Assembly: GCA_938028765.1 (NCBI GenBank)
Contig: CALIZF010000004.1
Location: forward strand, 1 to 64,000
Direction of reading: 5' to 3'
From: an uncultured Paracoccaceae bacterium
Lineage (GTDB): Bacteria > Pseudomonadota > Alphaproteobacteria > Rhodobacterales > Rhodobacteraceae
DNA length: 64,000 nucleotides
The notes under the pieces were generated by a model that saw only the letters and a list, made by a program, of their open reading frames with translations, was not told the DNA's origin and ran no database searches. Below are positions 35,065 to 43,567 of the stretch, piece by piece; the stretch's first letter is position 1, and each line of letters starts with the position of its first letter. Both the position numbers and the translations under genes were made by a program.

Positions 35065-36995
35065 GCCGCCGCGTGCCCCAGGGCCGCGGCCAGCGCTGCG
35101 GCTTCGACCGGCTTGGACAGCACCGGGAACCGCCGCGCGGCGCGGGCGCGCAGCGGATCGGCCGGGGGCAGCGCGGTCATTAGGCACAGCCGCGCGGGAT
35201 GGCCGCGATCGGCCAGACGCTCGCACAGGTCCACGCCGGACAGGCCGCCGGGCAGCGAGATGTCGCTGACCACGGCCGCAAGGCCCGGCAAGCGGGCAAG
35301 CGCCTCGGCCTCGGCCGCCGAGGCTGCCTCGACCACGCTGTGGCCAAGGTCGCGGATCAGGCGGCGCACCGTTTCGCGGATGTCGGCGTCGTCCTCGACC
35401 AAAAGGACAAGGGCGCCCGCCTCGGGCGGCCGTGCGGCGCGGCGCAGCGGCAGGCGCAGCGCCACGCGCGCGCCGCCGGCGTCCCGGTTGGCCAGCCGCA
35501 GCGTGCCGCCCGCGATCTGCGCAAGGTCATAGACCATGACCAGACCGAGGCCCGACCCCGCGCCGCCCTTCGTCGTCCAGAACGGATCGACCGCACGCGC
35601 CAGCGCCTCGGGCGAAAAGCCCGGCCCGTCGTCCTCGACCGCGACTTCCAGCCAGGTCTCGCCGACCGCCCGCACGGTGACGGTGATGCAGCCGGAAGGC
35701 CCTCGCGACAGGATCGCGTCGCGCGCGTTCAGCACGAGGTTCAGGATCGCATCCTGGACCGCGCCGGCGTCGAGCAGCACCGCCCCGTCCACGCCGCCGT
35801 CCACGAGGCGCAGCGCGATCCCTTCGGGCAGCGTGGCGGACGCCAGGGGCCGCAGGCTGTCCAAGAGCGCCTTCAGCGTCACCGGCGCAGGCCGCAGGTC
35901 GCGCCGGCCCGAGATCGCAGCAATCCGGTCGAGAAGCGCGCCCCCGCGGCGTGCAGCGGAAACGGTGCCGCCGATCAGCTCGGCCGCCTCGGCGGGCATC
36001 GGCAGGCGCGCCAGCCGGGCCTGAAGCCCGAGGATGATCGTGAGCAGGTTCGAGAAGTCGTGCGCAAGGCCCGAGGTCAGTTGCGCCGCGATCTCACGCT
36101 TGCGGGTCTGCATCAGCGCAGCGCGGGCCTGCGCCTCGGCGGTGACGTCCATCGACAGGATATAGACGCCGTTCACCGGCCCGTCGCCCACCCGGTCGGG
36201 GGTGAAGGCCCCGCGGATGCGCCGGCCCGATTCCTCGTCGGTGAATTCCAGCACCGACGCCTCGCCCGTCAGCGCGCGGCGCAGATTGGGCTCGATCGCG
36301 GCGAAGGTCGCGGGCCCGAGCGCCTCGCGCCCCGTCAGGCCAACGATGTCGGCGGGCCGGCCGGGCAGCACCGATCCCAGCCGGCGGTTCGAGAAGGTGT
36401 AGCGCAGGCTGCGGTCGACATGTGCGATGTGGGCCGGCATCATCTCGGTCGTCAGGCGGGTGCGCGCCTCGATCTCGGTCAGTTCGCGCTTGGCCTCTTC
36501 TAGCGCGGCGATGGTCGCGGCCAGTTGCCGGTTGGCGTGCCCCAGCCGTTCGGCATGGGCCAGAAGGTCGGCCGACAGCGCTTCCGACCGGGTGCGCAGC
36601 AGCTGTTCCTGCAGCTTGATCTCGGTGATGTCGGTATAGACGGTCACCCAGCCGCCCTGCGGCAACGGCGCGCCCTCGACCGAGACCCACCGGCCATTGG
36701 GGCGCGGCCGTTCGAGGTAGTGCGGCACGAAGGCGCGGGCCGCCTCGACGCGCGCGCGCACCGCCGCCTCGGGGTCGTCCACGGGCCCGTATTCGCCGCG
36801 GTTGACGAGGTAGCGGATCGTGTCCTCGAACCCGGCGCCGGGCGTCACGAAGGCATCGGGCAGATCGAACATCTCCTGATACCGGCGGTTGCACACGGCC
36901 AGCCGCAGGTCGCGGTCGAAGATCGACAGCGCCTGCTGGATCATGTTCAGCCCCGCGCGCGTCAGCGCGGCGCGCGCCTCGTCGGTCAGCGGCAT
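35061..36995 (-). CDS. PAS-containing hybrid sensor histidine kinase
   Basis: A 644-residue soluble-looking sensor with no membrane span. Two PAS-type sensory domains (about residues 12-125 and 185-290) are joined by a coiled coil (about 125-180). The HisKA domain has the phospho-acceptor His312 (GLAHDFSNLLTIILG). The HATPase domain shows NLVLNARDAIL and GSGLGLVMVYDLAQ. A C-terminal receiver domain follows (about 528-640, acceptor Asp578 in VVSDISLP). Signals are therefore probably cytosolic, for example an imported acid or its CoA ester. Coupled to the OmpR-type regulator by ATGA overlap; an internal phosphorelay or a phosphate sink is possible. Confidence 0.92.
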   Translation of the reverse strand: MPLTDEARAALTRAGLNMIQQALSIFDRDLRLAVCNRRYQEMFDLPDAFVTPGAGFEDTIRYLVNRGEYGPVDDPEAAVRARVEAARAFVPHYLERPRPNGRWVSVEGAPLPQGGWVTVYTDITEIKLQEQLLRTRSEALSADLLAHAERLGHANRQLAATIAALEEAKRELTEIEARTRLTTEMMPAHIAHVDRSLRYTFSNRRLGSVLPGRPADIVGLTGREALGPATFAAIEPNLRRALTGEASVLEFTDEESGRRIRGAFTPDRVGDGPVNGVYILSMDVTAEAQARAALMQTRKREIAAQLTSGLAHDFSNLLTIILGLQARLARLPMPAEAAELIGGTVSAARRGGALLDRIAAISGRRDLRPAPVTLKALLDSLRPLASATLPEGIALRLVDGGVDGAVLLDAGAVQDAILNLVLNARDAILSRGPSGCITVTVRAVGETWLEVAVEDDGPGFSPEALARAVDPFWTTKGGAGSGLGLVMVYDLAQIAGGTLRLANRDAGGARVALRLPLRRAARPPEAGALVLLVEDDADIRETVRRLIRDLGHSVVEAASAAEAEALARLPGLAAVVSDISLPGGLSGVDLCERLADRGHPARLCLMTALPPADPLRARAARRFPVLSKPVEAAALAAALGHAAA

Positions 36996-37062
36996 GGCGG
37001 CCCCTCCTCTGCGTGGCTAGCACCCCGGCCGGTCGCGGAAAATCCCCCGTCTTCCGTCACAC

Positions 37063-37091
37063 TTCGCAAGAATTGCGCAAAAGTCGCGCAA
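37063..37091 (+). promoter_or_regulatory. Three CGCAA direct repeats at 11-bp spacing, candidate response-regulator site
   Basis: CGCAA occurs at 37065-37069, 37076-37080 and 37087-37091, exactly 11 bp apart, within the longer half-sites TTCGCAA, TTGCGCAA and TCGCGCAA. This puts all three on one face of the helix. It lies in the 174-bp divergent spacer between the sensor kinase and the acyl-CoA ligase gene. OmpR-family regulators typically bind tandem half-sites with 10-11 bp spacing, and an OmpR-family regulator is encoded next door, so it is the natural candidate. Confidence 0.55.
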
Positions 37092-37169
37092 CCTTCGGTC
37101 GGAATCCTCGAACTCCGGCAGCGCGGAATCGCGTGCCAGGGCGCCGCAATGCCGGCGCAGGGAGGATGG

Positions 37170-39137
37170 ATGGCCGTCGACACCGTGCCAGCGGATCTGT
37201 GCTCGATCCCCGCGCTGATGGCGCGCAACGCCCGCCGCTTTCCGGGCCGGACGGCCTACCGCGAAAAGGAATTCGGCATCTGGCAGAGCTGGACCTGGGC
37301 CGAGGCCCTGGACGAGGCGCGGGCGATCGGGCGCGGTTTCCTCGCGCTCGGGCTGAACCGGGGCGATCACGTCGCCATCATCGGACGCAACCGGCCCGCG
37401 CTCTACTGGTCGATGGTGGCCGCGCAGATGTGCGGCGCCGTGCCCGTGCCGCTCTACCAGGACGCGGTCGCCGAAGAGATGGCCTATGTGCTGGACCATT
37501 GCGGCGCGCGCTTCGTCGTGGCGGGGGACCAGGAACAGGTTGACAAGGTGCTGGAGGTCCAGGACCGCCTGCCGGCGATCGAGCAGATCGTCTATGCCGA
37601 CAAGCGCGGGATGCGGAAATACGATCATTCCCGCATGAACTGGCTGGCCGACGTCGCGGCCGAGGGACGCGCGGCGCAGGCGCGGCTCGACCCGGAACTC
37701 GACCGCAGGATTGCCGAACTGACCTTCGGCCATACCTGCGTGATGCTCTACACCAGCGGCACGACCGGCAAGCCCAAGGGCGTGGTGCTGTCGAACCGCA
37801 ACATCATCGAGACGTCGCGCGCCAGCTGCGACTTCGACCGGCTGACCGAGCGGGAAGAGATCCTCGCCTATCTGCCGATGGCCTGGGTCGGCGACTTCAT
37901 CTTCTCGATGGGCCAGGCCATGTGGGCGGGGTTCTGCGTCAACTGCCCCGAATCCGCCGCCACGATGATGACCGATCTGCGCGAGATCGGGCCGACCTAC
38001 TTCTTCGCACCGCCGCGCGTGTTCGAGACCGCGCTGACATCGGTGATGATTCGCATGGAGGACGCGGGGCGGCTGAAGAAGTGGCTGTTCCGCACCTTCA
38101 TGGGCGTGGCGCGCCGCGTCGGGCCGGCGATCCTCGACGGCAAGCCGGTCGGGTTGGCGGACCGGATCGCCTACGGGCTGGGTTCGGTGCTGGTCTACGG
38201 GCCGTTGAAGAACACCATGGGCTTCAGCCGGATCCGCGTGGGCTATACCGCGGGCGAGGCGATCGGGCCCGAAATCTTCGAATTCTACCGCTCGCTCGGC
38301 ATCAACCTCAAACAGCTCTACGGCCAGACCGAGGCGAGCGTCTTCATCACCCAGCAGCCCGACGGTCAGGTGCGGTCCGACACGGTGGGCGTGCCCTCGC
38401 CGGGGGTGGAGGTGCGGATCGCCGAGACGGGCGAGGTGTTCTACCGCAGCCCCGGAACCTTCGTCGAATACTACAAGAATCCCGAGAGCACGGCCTCGAC
38501 CAAGGATGCCGATGGCTGGGTCGCCACTGGCGACGCGGGCTATTTCGAGGAGGGCACGGGGCATCTGAAGATCATCGACCGCGCCAAGGACGTGGGCCGG
38601 ATGGCCGACGGCAGCCTGTTCGCGCCCAAGTACGTCGAGAACAAGCTGAAGTTCTTCCCCTCGATCCTCGAGGCGGTGGTGTTCGGCAACGGCCGGCCCT
38701 GGTGCGTCGCCTTCCTGAACATCGACCTGACCGCGGTCGGCAACTGGGCCGAGCGCAACAACATCGCCTATGCATCGTATCAGGAACTGGCCGGTCACCC
38801 GCGCGTGCTCGACATGATGCAGGGCCATGTGGAGGAGGTGAACCGGTCGCTGGCCGCCGACCCGACGCTCAAGGGTTGCCAGGTGCGGCGGTTCCTCGTG
38901 CTGCACAAGGAACTCGATGCCGATGACGGGGAACTGACGCGCACCCGGAAGGTTCGCCGCCGGATCATCGAAGAGAAATACGCCGACCTGATCGCCGCGC
39001 TCTACGATGGCTCGACGCGCGTCAGCACCCGCACGGAAGTGACCTACGAGGACGGGCGGAAGGGCACCATCGCCGCGACGCTGGAAATCCGCGACGTGGC
39101 CGGTGCGGGCCCCGACGCGCGGAGGAAGGCCGCATGA
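37170..39137 (+). CDS. Long-chain-type acyl-CoA synthetase (AMP-forming)
   Basis: A 655-residue adenylate-forming CoA ligase. P-loop MLYTSGTTGKPKGVVLSN, core motif YGQTEASVFI and the ATP-contact GWVATGDAGYFE are intact. The C-terminal DDGELTRTRKVRRRIIEEKY carries the catalytic-lysine region. The family is that of bulky/long-chain acyl or aromatic acid ligases that activate a carboxylate with ATP and CoA. The ATG at 37170 follows GGAGGATGG. It is the first gene of a ten-gene plus-strand unit with a complete LIV-type ABC importer, so the substrate is probably the imported acid. Confidence 0.9.
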   Translation: MAVDTVPADLCSIPALMARNARRFPGRTAYREKEFGIWQSWTWAEALDEARAIGRGFLALGLNRGDHVAIIGRNRPALYWSMVAAQMCGAVPVPLYQDAVAEEMAYVLDHCGARFVVAGDQEQVDKVLEVQDRLPAIEQIVYADKRGMRKYDHSRMNWLADVAAEGRAAQARLDPELDRRIAELTFGHTCVMLYTSGTTGKPKGVVLSNRNIIETSRASCDFDRLTEREEILAYLPMAWVGDFIFSMGQAMWAGFCVNCPESAATMMTDLREIGPTYFFAPPRVFETALTSVMIRMEDAGRLKKWLFRTFMGVARRVGPAILDGKPVGLADRIAYGLGSVLVYGPLKNTMGFSRIRVGYTAGEAIGPEIFEFYRSLGINLKQLYGQTEASVFITQQPDGQVRSDTVGVPSPGVEVRIAETGEVFYRSPGTFVEYYKNPESTASTKDADGWVATGDAGYFEEGTGHLKIIDRAKDVGRMADGSLFAPKYVENKLKFFPSILEAVVFGNGRPWCVAFLNIDLTAVGNWAERNNIAYASYQELAGHPRVLDMMQGHVEEVNRSLAADPTLKGCQVRRFLVLHKELDADDGELTRTRKVRRRIIEEKYADLIAALYDGSTRVSTRTEVTYEDGRKGTIAATLEIRDVAGAGPDARRKAA

Positions 39138-40201
39138 TGCGTCAGGCCCGCCGACCGGCTTGGCCGATGACGTCCGCCCCCGGCGACGGCTATCATGCCG
39201 CTGCCGGGCGGACGGTCCGGCGCGGGCGGCCGCTGCGGGCCGCCGGACGGCGGAAGGACCGGGCCATGGACCGACGCGGGCAGGACGGCAGGGCGGCGGT
39301 GCTGGCGGGTGTGCTCGCCTGCCCCGATTGTGGCGCGGCGCTGGAGGCGCCCACTGTCTGCGGCGGCTGCGGGCGCAGCTTCGGAGAGCGCGACGGGTTG
39401 GCGGACCTGATGCCGCAGCGGGCGCGTAGGGTGTCCTTCGTGCTGGCGCCCGCCGACGCCGACCCGGGCGCAATCCCCGCGGACATCCTGCGCTTCCCCG
39501 TCCGCCACGGGCAGCCGCGGGGCGGCACCTACCACCTCGACCGCGCGCACGCGGACATCCTGTCGGGCCTGCCCAAAGGCGCCCTGGTCTTGGAAACCGG
39601 CTGCGGCGGCGGGCAGATGCGCGCCTGGGCGACGGCGCGGGGGCTGCGCTATCTCGGCACCGATGTGGCGACGACGCGCGTGCACGGCTGGCTGCAGGCG
39701 CACGGCGGGCCCGACGTCCTGTGCGACGCCCACGCGCTGCCCTTGCGCAGCGGGGTGGCAGACGCCGTCTATGCCGCCGCCGTGTGGGAGCACCTCGCCT
39801 TCCCCGCCGCCGCCGCGCAGGAGGCCGCCCGCGTGCTGCGCCCGGGCGGCTGGTGCCTCGGGTCGATGTCGTTCCTCGAACCCTGGCACGACGAAAGCTA
39901 TGCCCACATGACGCCTTGGGGGGTCCATGCGACCCTGCGCCTTGGCGGGCTCGAGCCAGTGGCGATCTGGCCCGAAGAGCGCTGGTCGGGCTTTCGCGCT
40001 CTGCTCGAGATGGGCAACAGGGCGACGCGCCCGCTGCGCCCGCTCGCCGCGCTGATGAACGCCTGGTATCGCGCGCCGAAGGCGGCGCAGCACTGGTGGC
40101 GCACCCGCCGCCGCGCAAGCCCGCAGGATCTGATCCGCCCCATCGCCGGGGTGGCTGGCGCGGTCGCCTGGATCGCCCGCAAGCCGGAGGAAGCCGCATG
40201 A
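39134..40201 (+). CDS. SAM-dependent methyltransferase with N-terminal zinc ribbon
   Basis: A 355-residue protein. After a basic 45-residue lead comes a zinc ribbon, CPDCGAALEAPTVCGGCGRSF (two CxxC knuckles), then a class-I methyltransferase domain with motif I VLETGCGGGQMRAWA, GTDVATTRVHGWLQ and the motif-IV-like AVYAAAVWEHL. This is a Trm112-like ribbon fused to a methyltransferase, as in small-molecule methylases. A strong GGAGGAAGG site before ATG 39134 and the 4-bp overlap with the acyl-CoA ligase stop support the long form; a start at 39266 is also plausible. It is an unusual insertion between the ligase and the ABC importer. Substrate unknown. Confidence 0.75.
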   Translation: MMRQARRPAWPMTSAPGDGYHAAAGRTVRRGRPLRAAGRRKDRAMDRRGQDGRAAVLAGVLACPDCGAALEAPTVCGGCGRSFGERDGLADLMPQRARRVSFVLAPADADPGAIPADILRFPVRHGQPRGGTYHLDRAHADILSGLPKGALVLETGCGGGQMRAWATARGLRYLGTDVATTRVHGWLQAHGGPDVLCDAHALPLRSGVADAVYAAAVWEHLAFPAAAAQEAARVLRPGGWCLGSMSFLEPWHDESYAHMTPWGVHATLRLGGLEPVAIWPEERWSGFRALLEMGNRATRPLRPLAALMNAWYRAPKAAQHWWRTRRRASPQDLIRPIAGVAGAVAWIARKPEEAA

Positions 40202-40443
40202 AGGTCGACGGTCCAAGGCCTATGGCTGGCGCGATCGTCGCGCTCGCCGGGCTTGCGGTCGCAGTGGTGCTCGGGCGCCTTGTGCCGGAACACGCAGCGG
40301 CCGTGTCGGGCGGGGTCACCGGCGGGTTCGGAATTCCGGCGGCAGCGCTGGTGTCGGGCGGGGTCCCGGACGGGCGGTTGCCGGTGTTCCTCGGCGCGCT
40401 GGTCGCCTACGGCGTCGCCGCCGCTTTCGTGGCGAGGATCTGA
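40198..40443 (+). CDS. Small hydrophobic membrane protein, 81 aa
   Basis: An 81-residue Gly/Ala/Val-rich protein with two predicted membrane segments (about residues 9-26 and 57-80) around a short periplasmic or cytosolic turn. The ATG overlaps the methyltransferase stop (ATGA), and its own TGA overlaps the livG-like ATG (TGATG), so it is held tightly in the operon. No known family recognised. The coupling on both sides is the main reason to call it a gene. Confidence 0.55.
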   Translation: MKVDGPRPMAGAIVALAGLAVAVVLGRLVPEHAAAVSGGVTGGFGIPAAALVSGGVPDGRLPVFLGALVAYGVAAAFVARI

Positions 40444-41264
40444 TGCGCGATACCACGGCAGAAGGATATGTCACCGCCGACGGGCGCCGGATCGGCGGCG
40501 TGCTGATGGAGATGCGCAACATCACGCTGCGTTTCGGCGGGGTGAAGGCGATCACCGACATCTCCTTTGACATCCGCGAAGGCGAGATCCGCGCGATCAT
40601 CGGCCCGAACGGCGCGGGCAAGTCCTCGATGCTCAACGTCATCTCTGGCTTCTACGTCCCGCAGGAGGGCGAGGTCTGGTTCCGCGGGCAGCGGCGGCCG
40701 CCGATGAAGCCCTATCAGGTCGCCCGGATGGGGATCGCCCGCACGTTCCAGAACATCGCGCTGTTCGAGGGGATGAGCGTCCTCGACAACGTGATGACCG
40801 GCCGGCTCACCCATGTGCGGTCGGGGATCCTCGACCAGGCGATCTGGTGGGGCCGGGCCGAGCGGGAAGAGGACGAACACCGCGCGAAGGTCGAGCGCAT
40901 CATCGACTTCCTCGAGATCCAGCACATCCGCAAGACGCCGGTGGCGCGCCTGCCCTACGGCTTGAAGAAGCGGGTGGAACTTGCCCGCGCGCTGGCGGCC
41001 GAACCCAGGCTCCTGCTGCTGGACGAGCCGATGGCCGGCATGAACGTCGAGGAGAAGGAGGACATGTGCCGCTTCATCCTCGACGTGAACGACGAGTTCG
41101 GCACGACGATCTGCCTGATCGAGCACGACATGGGCGTGGTGATGGACCTCAGCGACCGCGTGGTGGTGATGGACTACGGCAAGAAGATCGGCGACGGCCC
41201 GCCCGACGAGGTGCGCCGCAGCAAGGCCGTGATCGACGCCTATCTCGGGGTCAGCCATGACTGA
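40443..41264 (+). CDS. Branched-chain amino acid-type ABC transporter ATPase (LivG-like)
   Basis: A 273-residue ABC ATPase: Walker A GPNGAGKSS, the LivG-typical Q-loop region ARTFQNIALFEGMSVLDNV, signature variant LPYGLKKRVELARAL and Walker B LLLLDEPMAGMN followed by a switch His in LIEHDMGVV. Signature begins LPYG rather than LSxG, a mild deviation seen in LivG homologues that accompany acyl-CoA ligases. It pairs with the LivF-like ATPase downstream and the two permeases. Not necessarily an amino-acid system: clusters of this kind are associated with aromatic or fatty acid uptake. Confidence 0.93.
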   Translation: MRDTTAEGYVTADGRRIGGVLMEMRNITLRFGGVKAITDISFDIREGEIRAIIGPNGAGKSSMLNVISGFYVPQEGEVWFRGQRRPPMKPYQVARMGIARTFQNIALFEGMSVLDNVMTGRLTHVRSGILDQAIWWGRAEREEDEHRAKVERIIDFLEIQHIRKTPVARLPYGLKKRVELARALAAEPRLLLLDEPMAGMNVEEKEDMCRFILDVNDEFGTTICLIEHDMGVVMDLSDRVVVMDYGKKIGDGPPDEVRRSKAVIDAYLGVSHD

Positions 41265-41273
41265 GGGGGTCGC

Positions 41274-42263
41274 ATGATGCCGGATGTGGTCTTCTACACC
41301 GCCGAGGTGATGGTGAACGGCCTGATGGCCGGCGTCCTCTATGCGCTGGTGGCACTCGGCTTCGTGCTGATCTTCAAGGCATCCGGAATCTTCAATTATG
41401 CGCAGGGGGTGCTTGCGCTCTTCGCCGCGATGACGCTGGTCGGGATCCAGAACGGGCAGGTGCCGTTTGCGCATCTCGTCAACGCCGTGTTCGGCACCAA
41501 GGTGCACCATTTCGGCTGGACCGTGCCCTCGCTGGCCGCCATCGCGCTGACCGCGCTGGTCATGGTGGGCCTCGCGATCGCCGTGGAACGGCTGGTGCTG
41601 CGGCACCTCGTCAACCAGGAACCCATCATCCTCTTCATGGCGACGATCGGCCTTGCCTACTTCCTCGAAGGCCTTGGCGACGTGATGTGGGGGGCCGAGG
41701 TCAAGCGGCTGGACGTCGGCCTGCCGCAGGGCATGTCGGGCCTCATCGACGAGGTGACCTTCAACTGGTTCGGCTACGGCTTCTTCATCGACCGGCTGGA
41801 CATCGCGGCCACCGCGGTGGCGGTGGCGCTGGTCGTGACGCTGACGCTGTTCAGCCAGTATTCCAAGCAGGGCCGCGCCCTGCGCGCCGTGGCCGACGAC
41901 CATCAGGCGGCGCTGTCGGTCGGCATCTCGCTGCGCTTCATCTGGGTGCTGACCTGGTCGATCGCCGGGTTCGTGGCGCTAGTCGCGGGTATCATGTGGG
42001 GGCAGAAGTCGGGGGTGCAGTTCAGCCTGTCGCTGATCGCGCTGAAGGCGCTGCCGGTCCTGATGCTGGGCGGCTTCACCTCGATCCCTGGCGCCATCGT
42101 CGGCGGACTGATCATCGGGATGGGCGAGAAGCTGTTCGAGTTCTTCGTCGGCCCGATGATCGGCGGCGCCACGGAAAACTGGTTCGCCTACGTTCTCGCG
42201 CTCATCTTCCTCGTGTTCCGGCCGCAGGGCCTGTTCGGCGAGAAGATCATCGAAAGGGTGTGA
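41274..42263 (+). CDS. ABC transporter permease (LivH-like)
   Basis: A 329-residue inner-membrane permease with about 8 hydrophobic segments. Typical LivH segments are present: MAGVLYALVALGFVLIFKASGIFNYAQGV, RALRAVADDHQAALSVGI (the coupling-helix EAA-like region contacting the ATPase) and a GGFTSIPGAIVGGLIIG end. Start at ATG 41274, with a second ATG one codon on. Part of the livG-livH-small-livM-binding protein-livF unit. Confidence 0.93.
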   Translation: MMPDVVFYTAEVMVNGLMAGVLYALVALGFVLIFKASGIFNYAQGVLALFAAMTLVGIQNGQVPFAHLVNAVFGTKVHHFGWTVPSLAAIALTALVMVGLAIAVERLVLRHLVNQEPIILFMATIGLAYFLEGLGDVMWGAEVKRLDVGLPQGMSGLIDEVTFNWFGYGFFIDRLDIAATAVAVALVVTLTLFSQYSKQGRALRAVADDHQAALSVGISLRFIWVLTWSIAGFVALVAGIMWGQKSGVQFSLSLIALKALPVLMLGGFTSIPGAIVGGLIIGMGEKLFEFFVGPMIGGATENWFAYVLALIFLVFRPQGLFGEKIIERV

Positions 42264-42264
42264 C

Positions 42265-42450
42265 ATGCGCAAGCTGCTGGCCATCCTCAACGTCGTGGCC
42301 TGGGCGGGGTTCTGGGCCTTCGGCTTCCTCGCGCTGGCGGGAGCGGACGACTACAGCGCGGGCCAGCTGACCGTCGCGGCCCTGCTCGCCGCCGCCGGGC
42401 TGATCGGCGGCACCGCGACCTGGATCCTTCTGAATCGCGAGGCGAAGTGA
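42265..42450 (+). CDS. Small membrane protein between ABC permeases, 61 aa
   Basis: A 61-residue protein with two hydrophobic segments (about residues 4-24 and 34-55) and a short basic end. It starts 1 bp after the livH-like stop, and its TGA overlaps the livM-like ATG (ATGA). Small membrane proteins of this size recur between livH and livM genes in similar acyl-CoA ligase clusters, so it may be an accessory subunit; no family name recognised. Confidence 0.65.
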   Translation: MRKLLAILNVVAWAGFWAFGFLALAGADDYSAGQLTVAALLAAAGLIGGTATWILLNREAK

Positions 42451-43526
42451 TGCTTTACCGCGAGGCAGGCGACTTCAAGACCAGCTACCGCGACGACGCG
42501 CAGACCTTCCCCATCGCGTTCGACCGCTGGCGCTACTATGCCGTGCTGGCGGTGGCCTTCGGCGTGATCCCCTTCGTGATCAACGACTACTGGGCGAACG
42601 CGATCCTGATCCCGTTCCTGATCTACGCCATCGCGGCGATCGGGCTGAACATCCTCACCGGCTATTGCGGTCAGGTGTCGCTCGGCACCGGCGGGTTCAT
42701 GGCCGTGGGGGCCTATGCCACCTACAAGCTGATGACGGCCTTTCCCGACGTCTCGATCCTGATCCACATCCTCCTTGCGGGCGGGATCACCGCCGCGGTC
42801 GGCGTCCTGTTCGGCCTGCCGAGCCTGCGGATCAAGGGGTTCTACCTCGCCGTCGCGACGCTGGCCGCGCAGTTCTTCCTCGTGTGGCTCTTCAACAAGG
42901 TGCCGTGGTTCTACAACTATTCGGCGTCGGGCCAGATCTCGGCGCCGGAACGGACGTTCCTCGGCATCGCGCTGACCGGTCCGGCCTCGCCCGCATGGGC
43001 GGCCTACCTGACGTGCCTTGTGTTCTGCGTGGCCCTCGCCTGGCTTGCGCGCAACCTGACGCGCGGGCCCCTCGGGCGGCAGTGGATGGCGATCCGGGAC
43101 ATGGACATCGCGGCCGAGATCATCGGCGTGAACCCGCTGCGCGCCAAGCTGACGGCCTTCGCCATCTCGTCGTTCTTCGTCGGGATCGCGGGCGCGCTCT
43201 TCTTCGCCGTCTACCTCGGCGCGGCGGAGGTGGGCGAAAGCTTCGGCATCCAGAAATCGTTCCTCGTCCTTTTCATGATCATCATCGGGGGGCTCGGGTC
43301 GATCTTCGGCAGCTTCGCGGGTGCGGCATTCCTCGTCCTGCTGCCGGTGCTGCTGAAGAACACGCTGGTCGGCGGATTGGGCTGGCCGACCGACCTTGCC
43401 GCGCATCTCGAGCTGATGATCGTCGGCGCGCTGATCATCGTGTTCCTGATCGCCGAACCGCACGGCATGGCGCAGCTGTGGCGCGTGGCGAAAGAGAAAC
43501 TGCGTCTGTGGCCCTTCCCGCACTGA
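42450..43526 (+). CDS. ABC transporter permease (LivM-like)
   Basis: A 358-residue permease with about 9-10 hydrophobic segments. Typical LivM parts: ILTGYCGQVSLGTGGFMAVGAYA, GLPSLRIKGFYLAVATLAAQF, and the ATPase-coupling segment RQWMAIRDMDIAAEIIGVNPLRAKLTAFA. ATG 42450 overlaps the preceding small gene's stop; a GTG one codon earlier would add one residue. It completes the membrane heterodimer with the LivH-like protein. Confidence 0.93.
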   Translation: MLYREAGDFKTSYRDDAQTFPIAFDRWRYYAVLAVAFGVIPFVINDYWANAILIPFLIYAIAAIGLNILTGYCGQVSLGTGGFMAVGAYATYKLMTAFPDVSILIHILLAGGITAAVGVLFGLPSLRIKGFYLAVATLAAQFFLVWLFNKVPWFYNYSASGQISAPERTFLGIALTGPASPAWAAYLTCLVFCVALAWLARNLTRGPLGRQWMAIRDMDIAAEIIGVNPLRAKLTAFAISSFFVGIAGALFFAVYLGAAEVGESFGIQKSFLVLFMIIIGGLGSIFGSFAGAAFLVLLPVLLKNTLVGGLGWPTDLAAHLELMIVGALIIVFLIAEPHGMAQLWRVAKEKLRLWPFPH

Positions 43527-43567
43527 AGGACGGGCGGGCGATGGTGAACCCCAAGGGAGGATTTGGA

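Noticed and set aside
37017-40319. A very long open frame on the minus strand opposite the acyl-CoA ligase and methyltransferase genes
   Set aside because: Its translation is Arg/Pro/His-rich with no domain, and the plus-strand genes are well supported. Long antisense frames are expected at this GC content.
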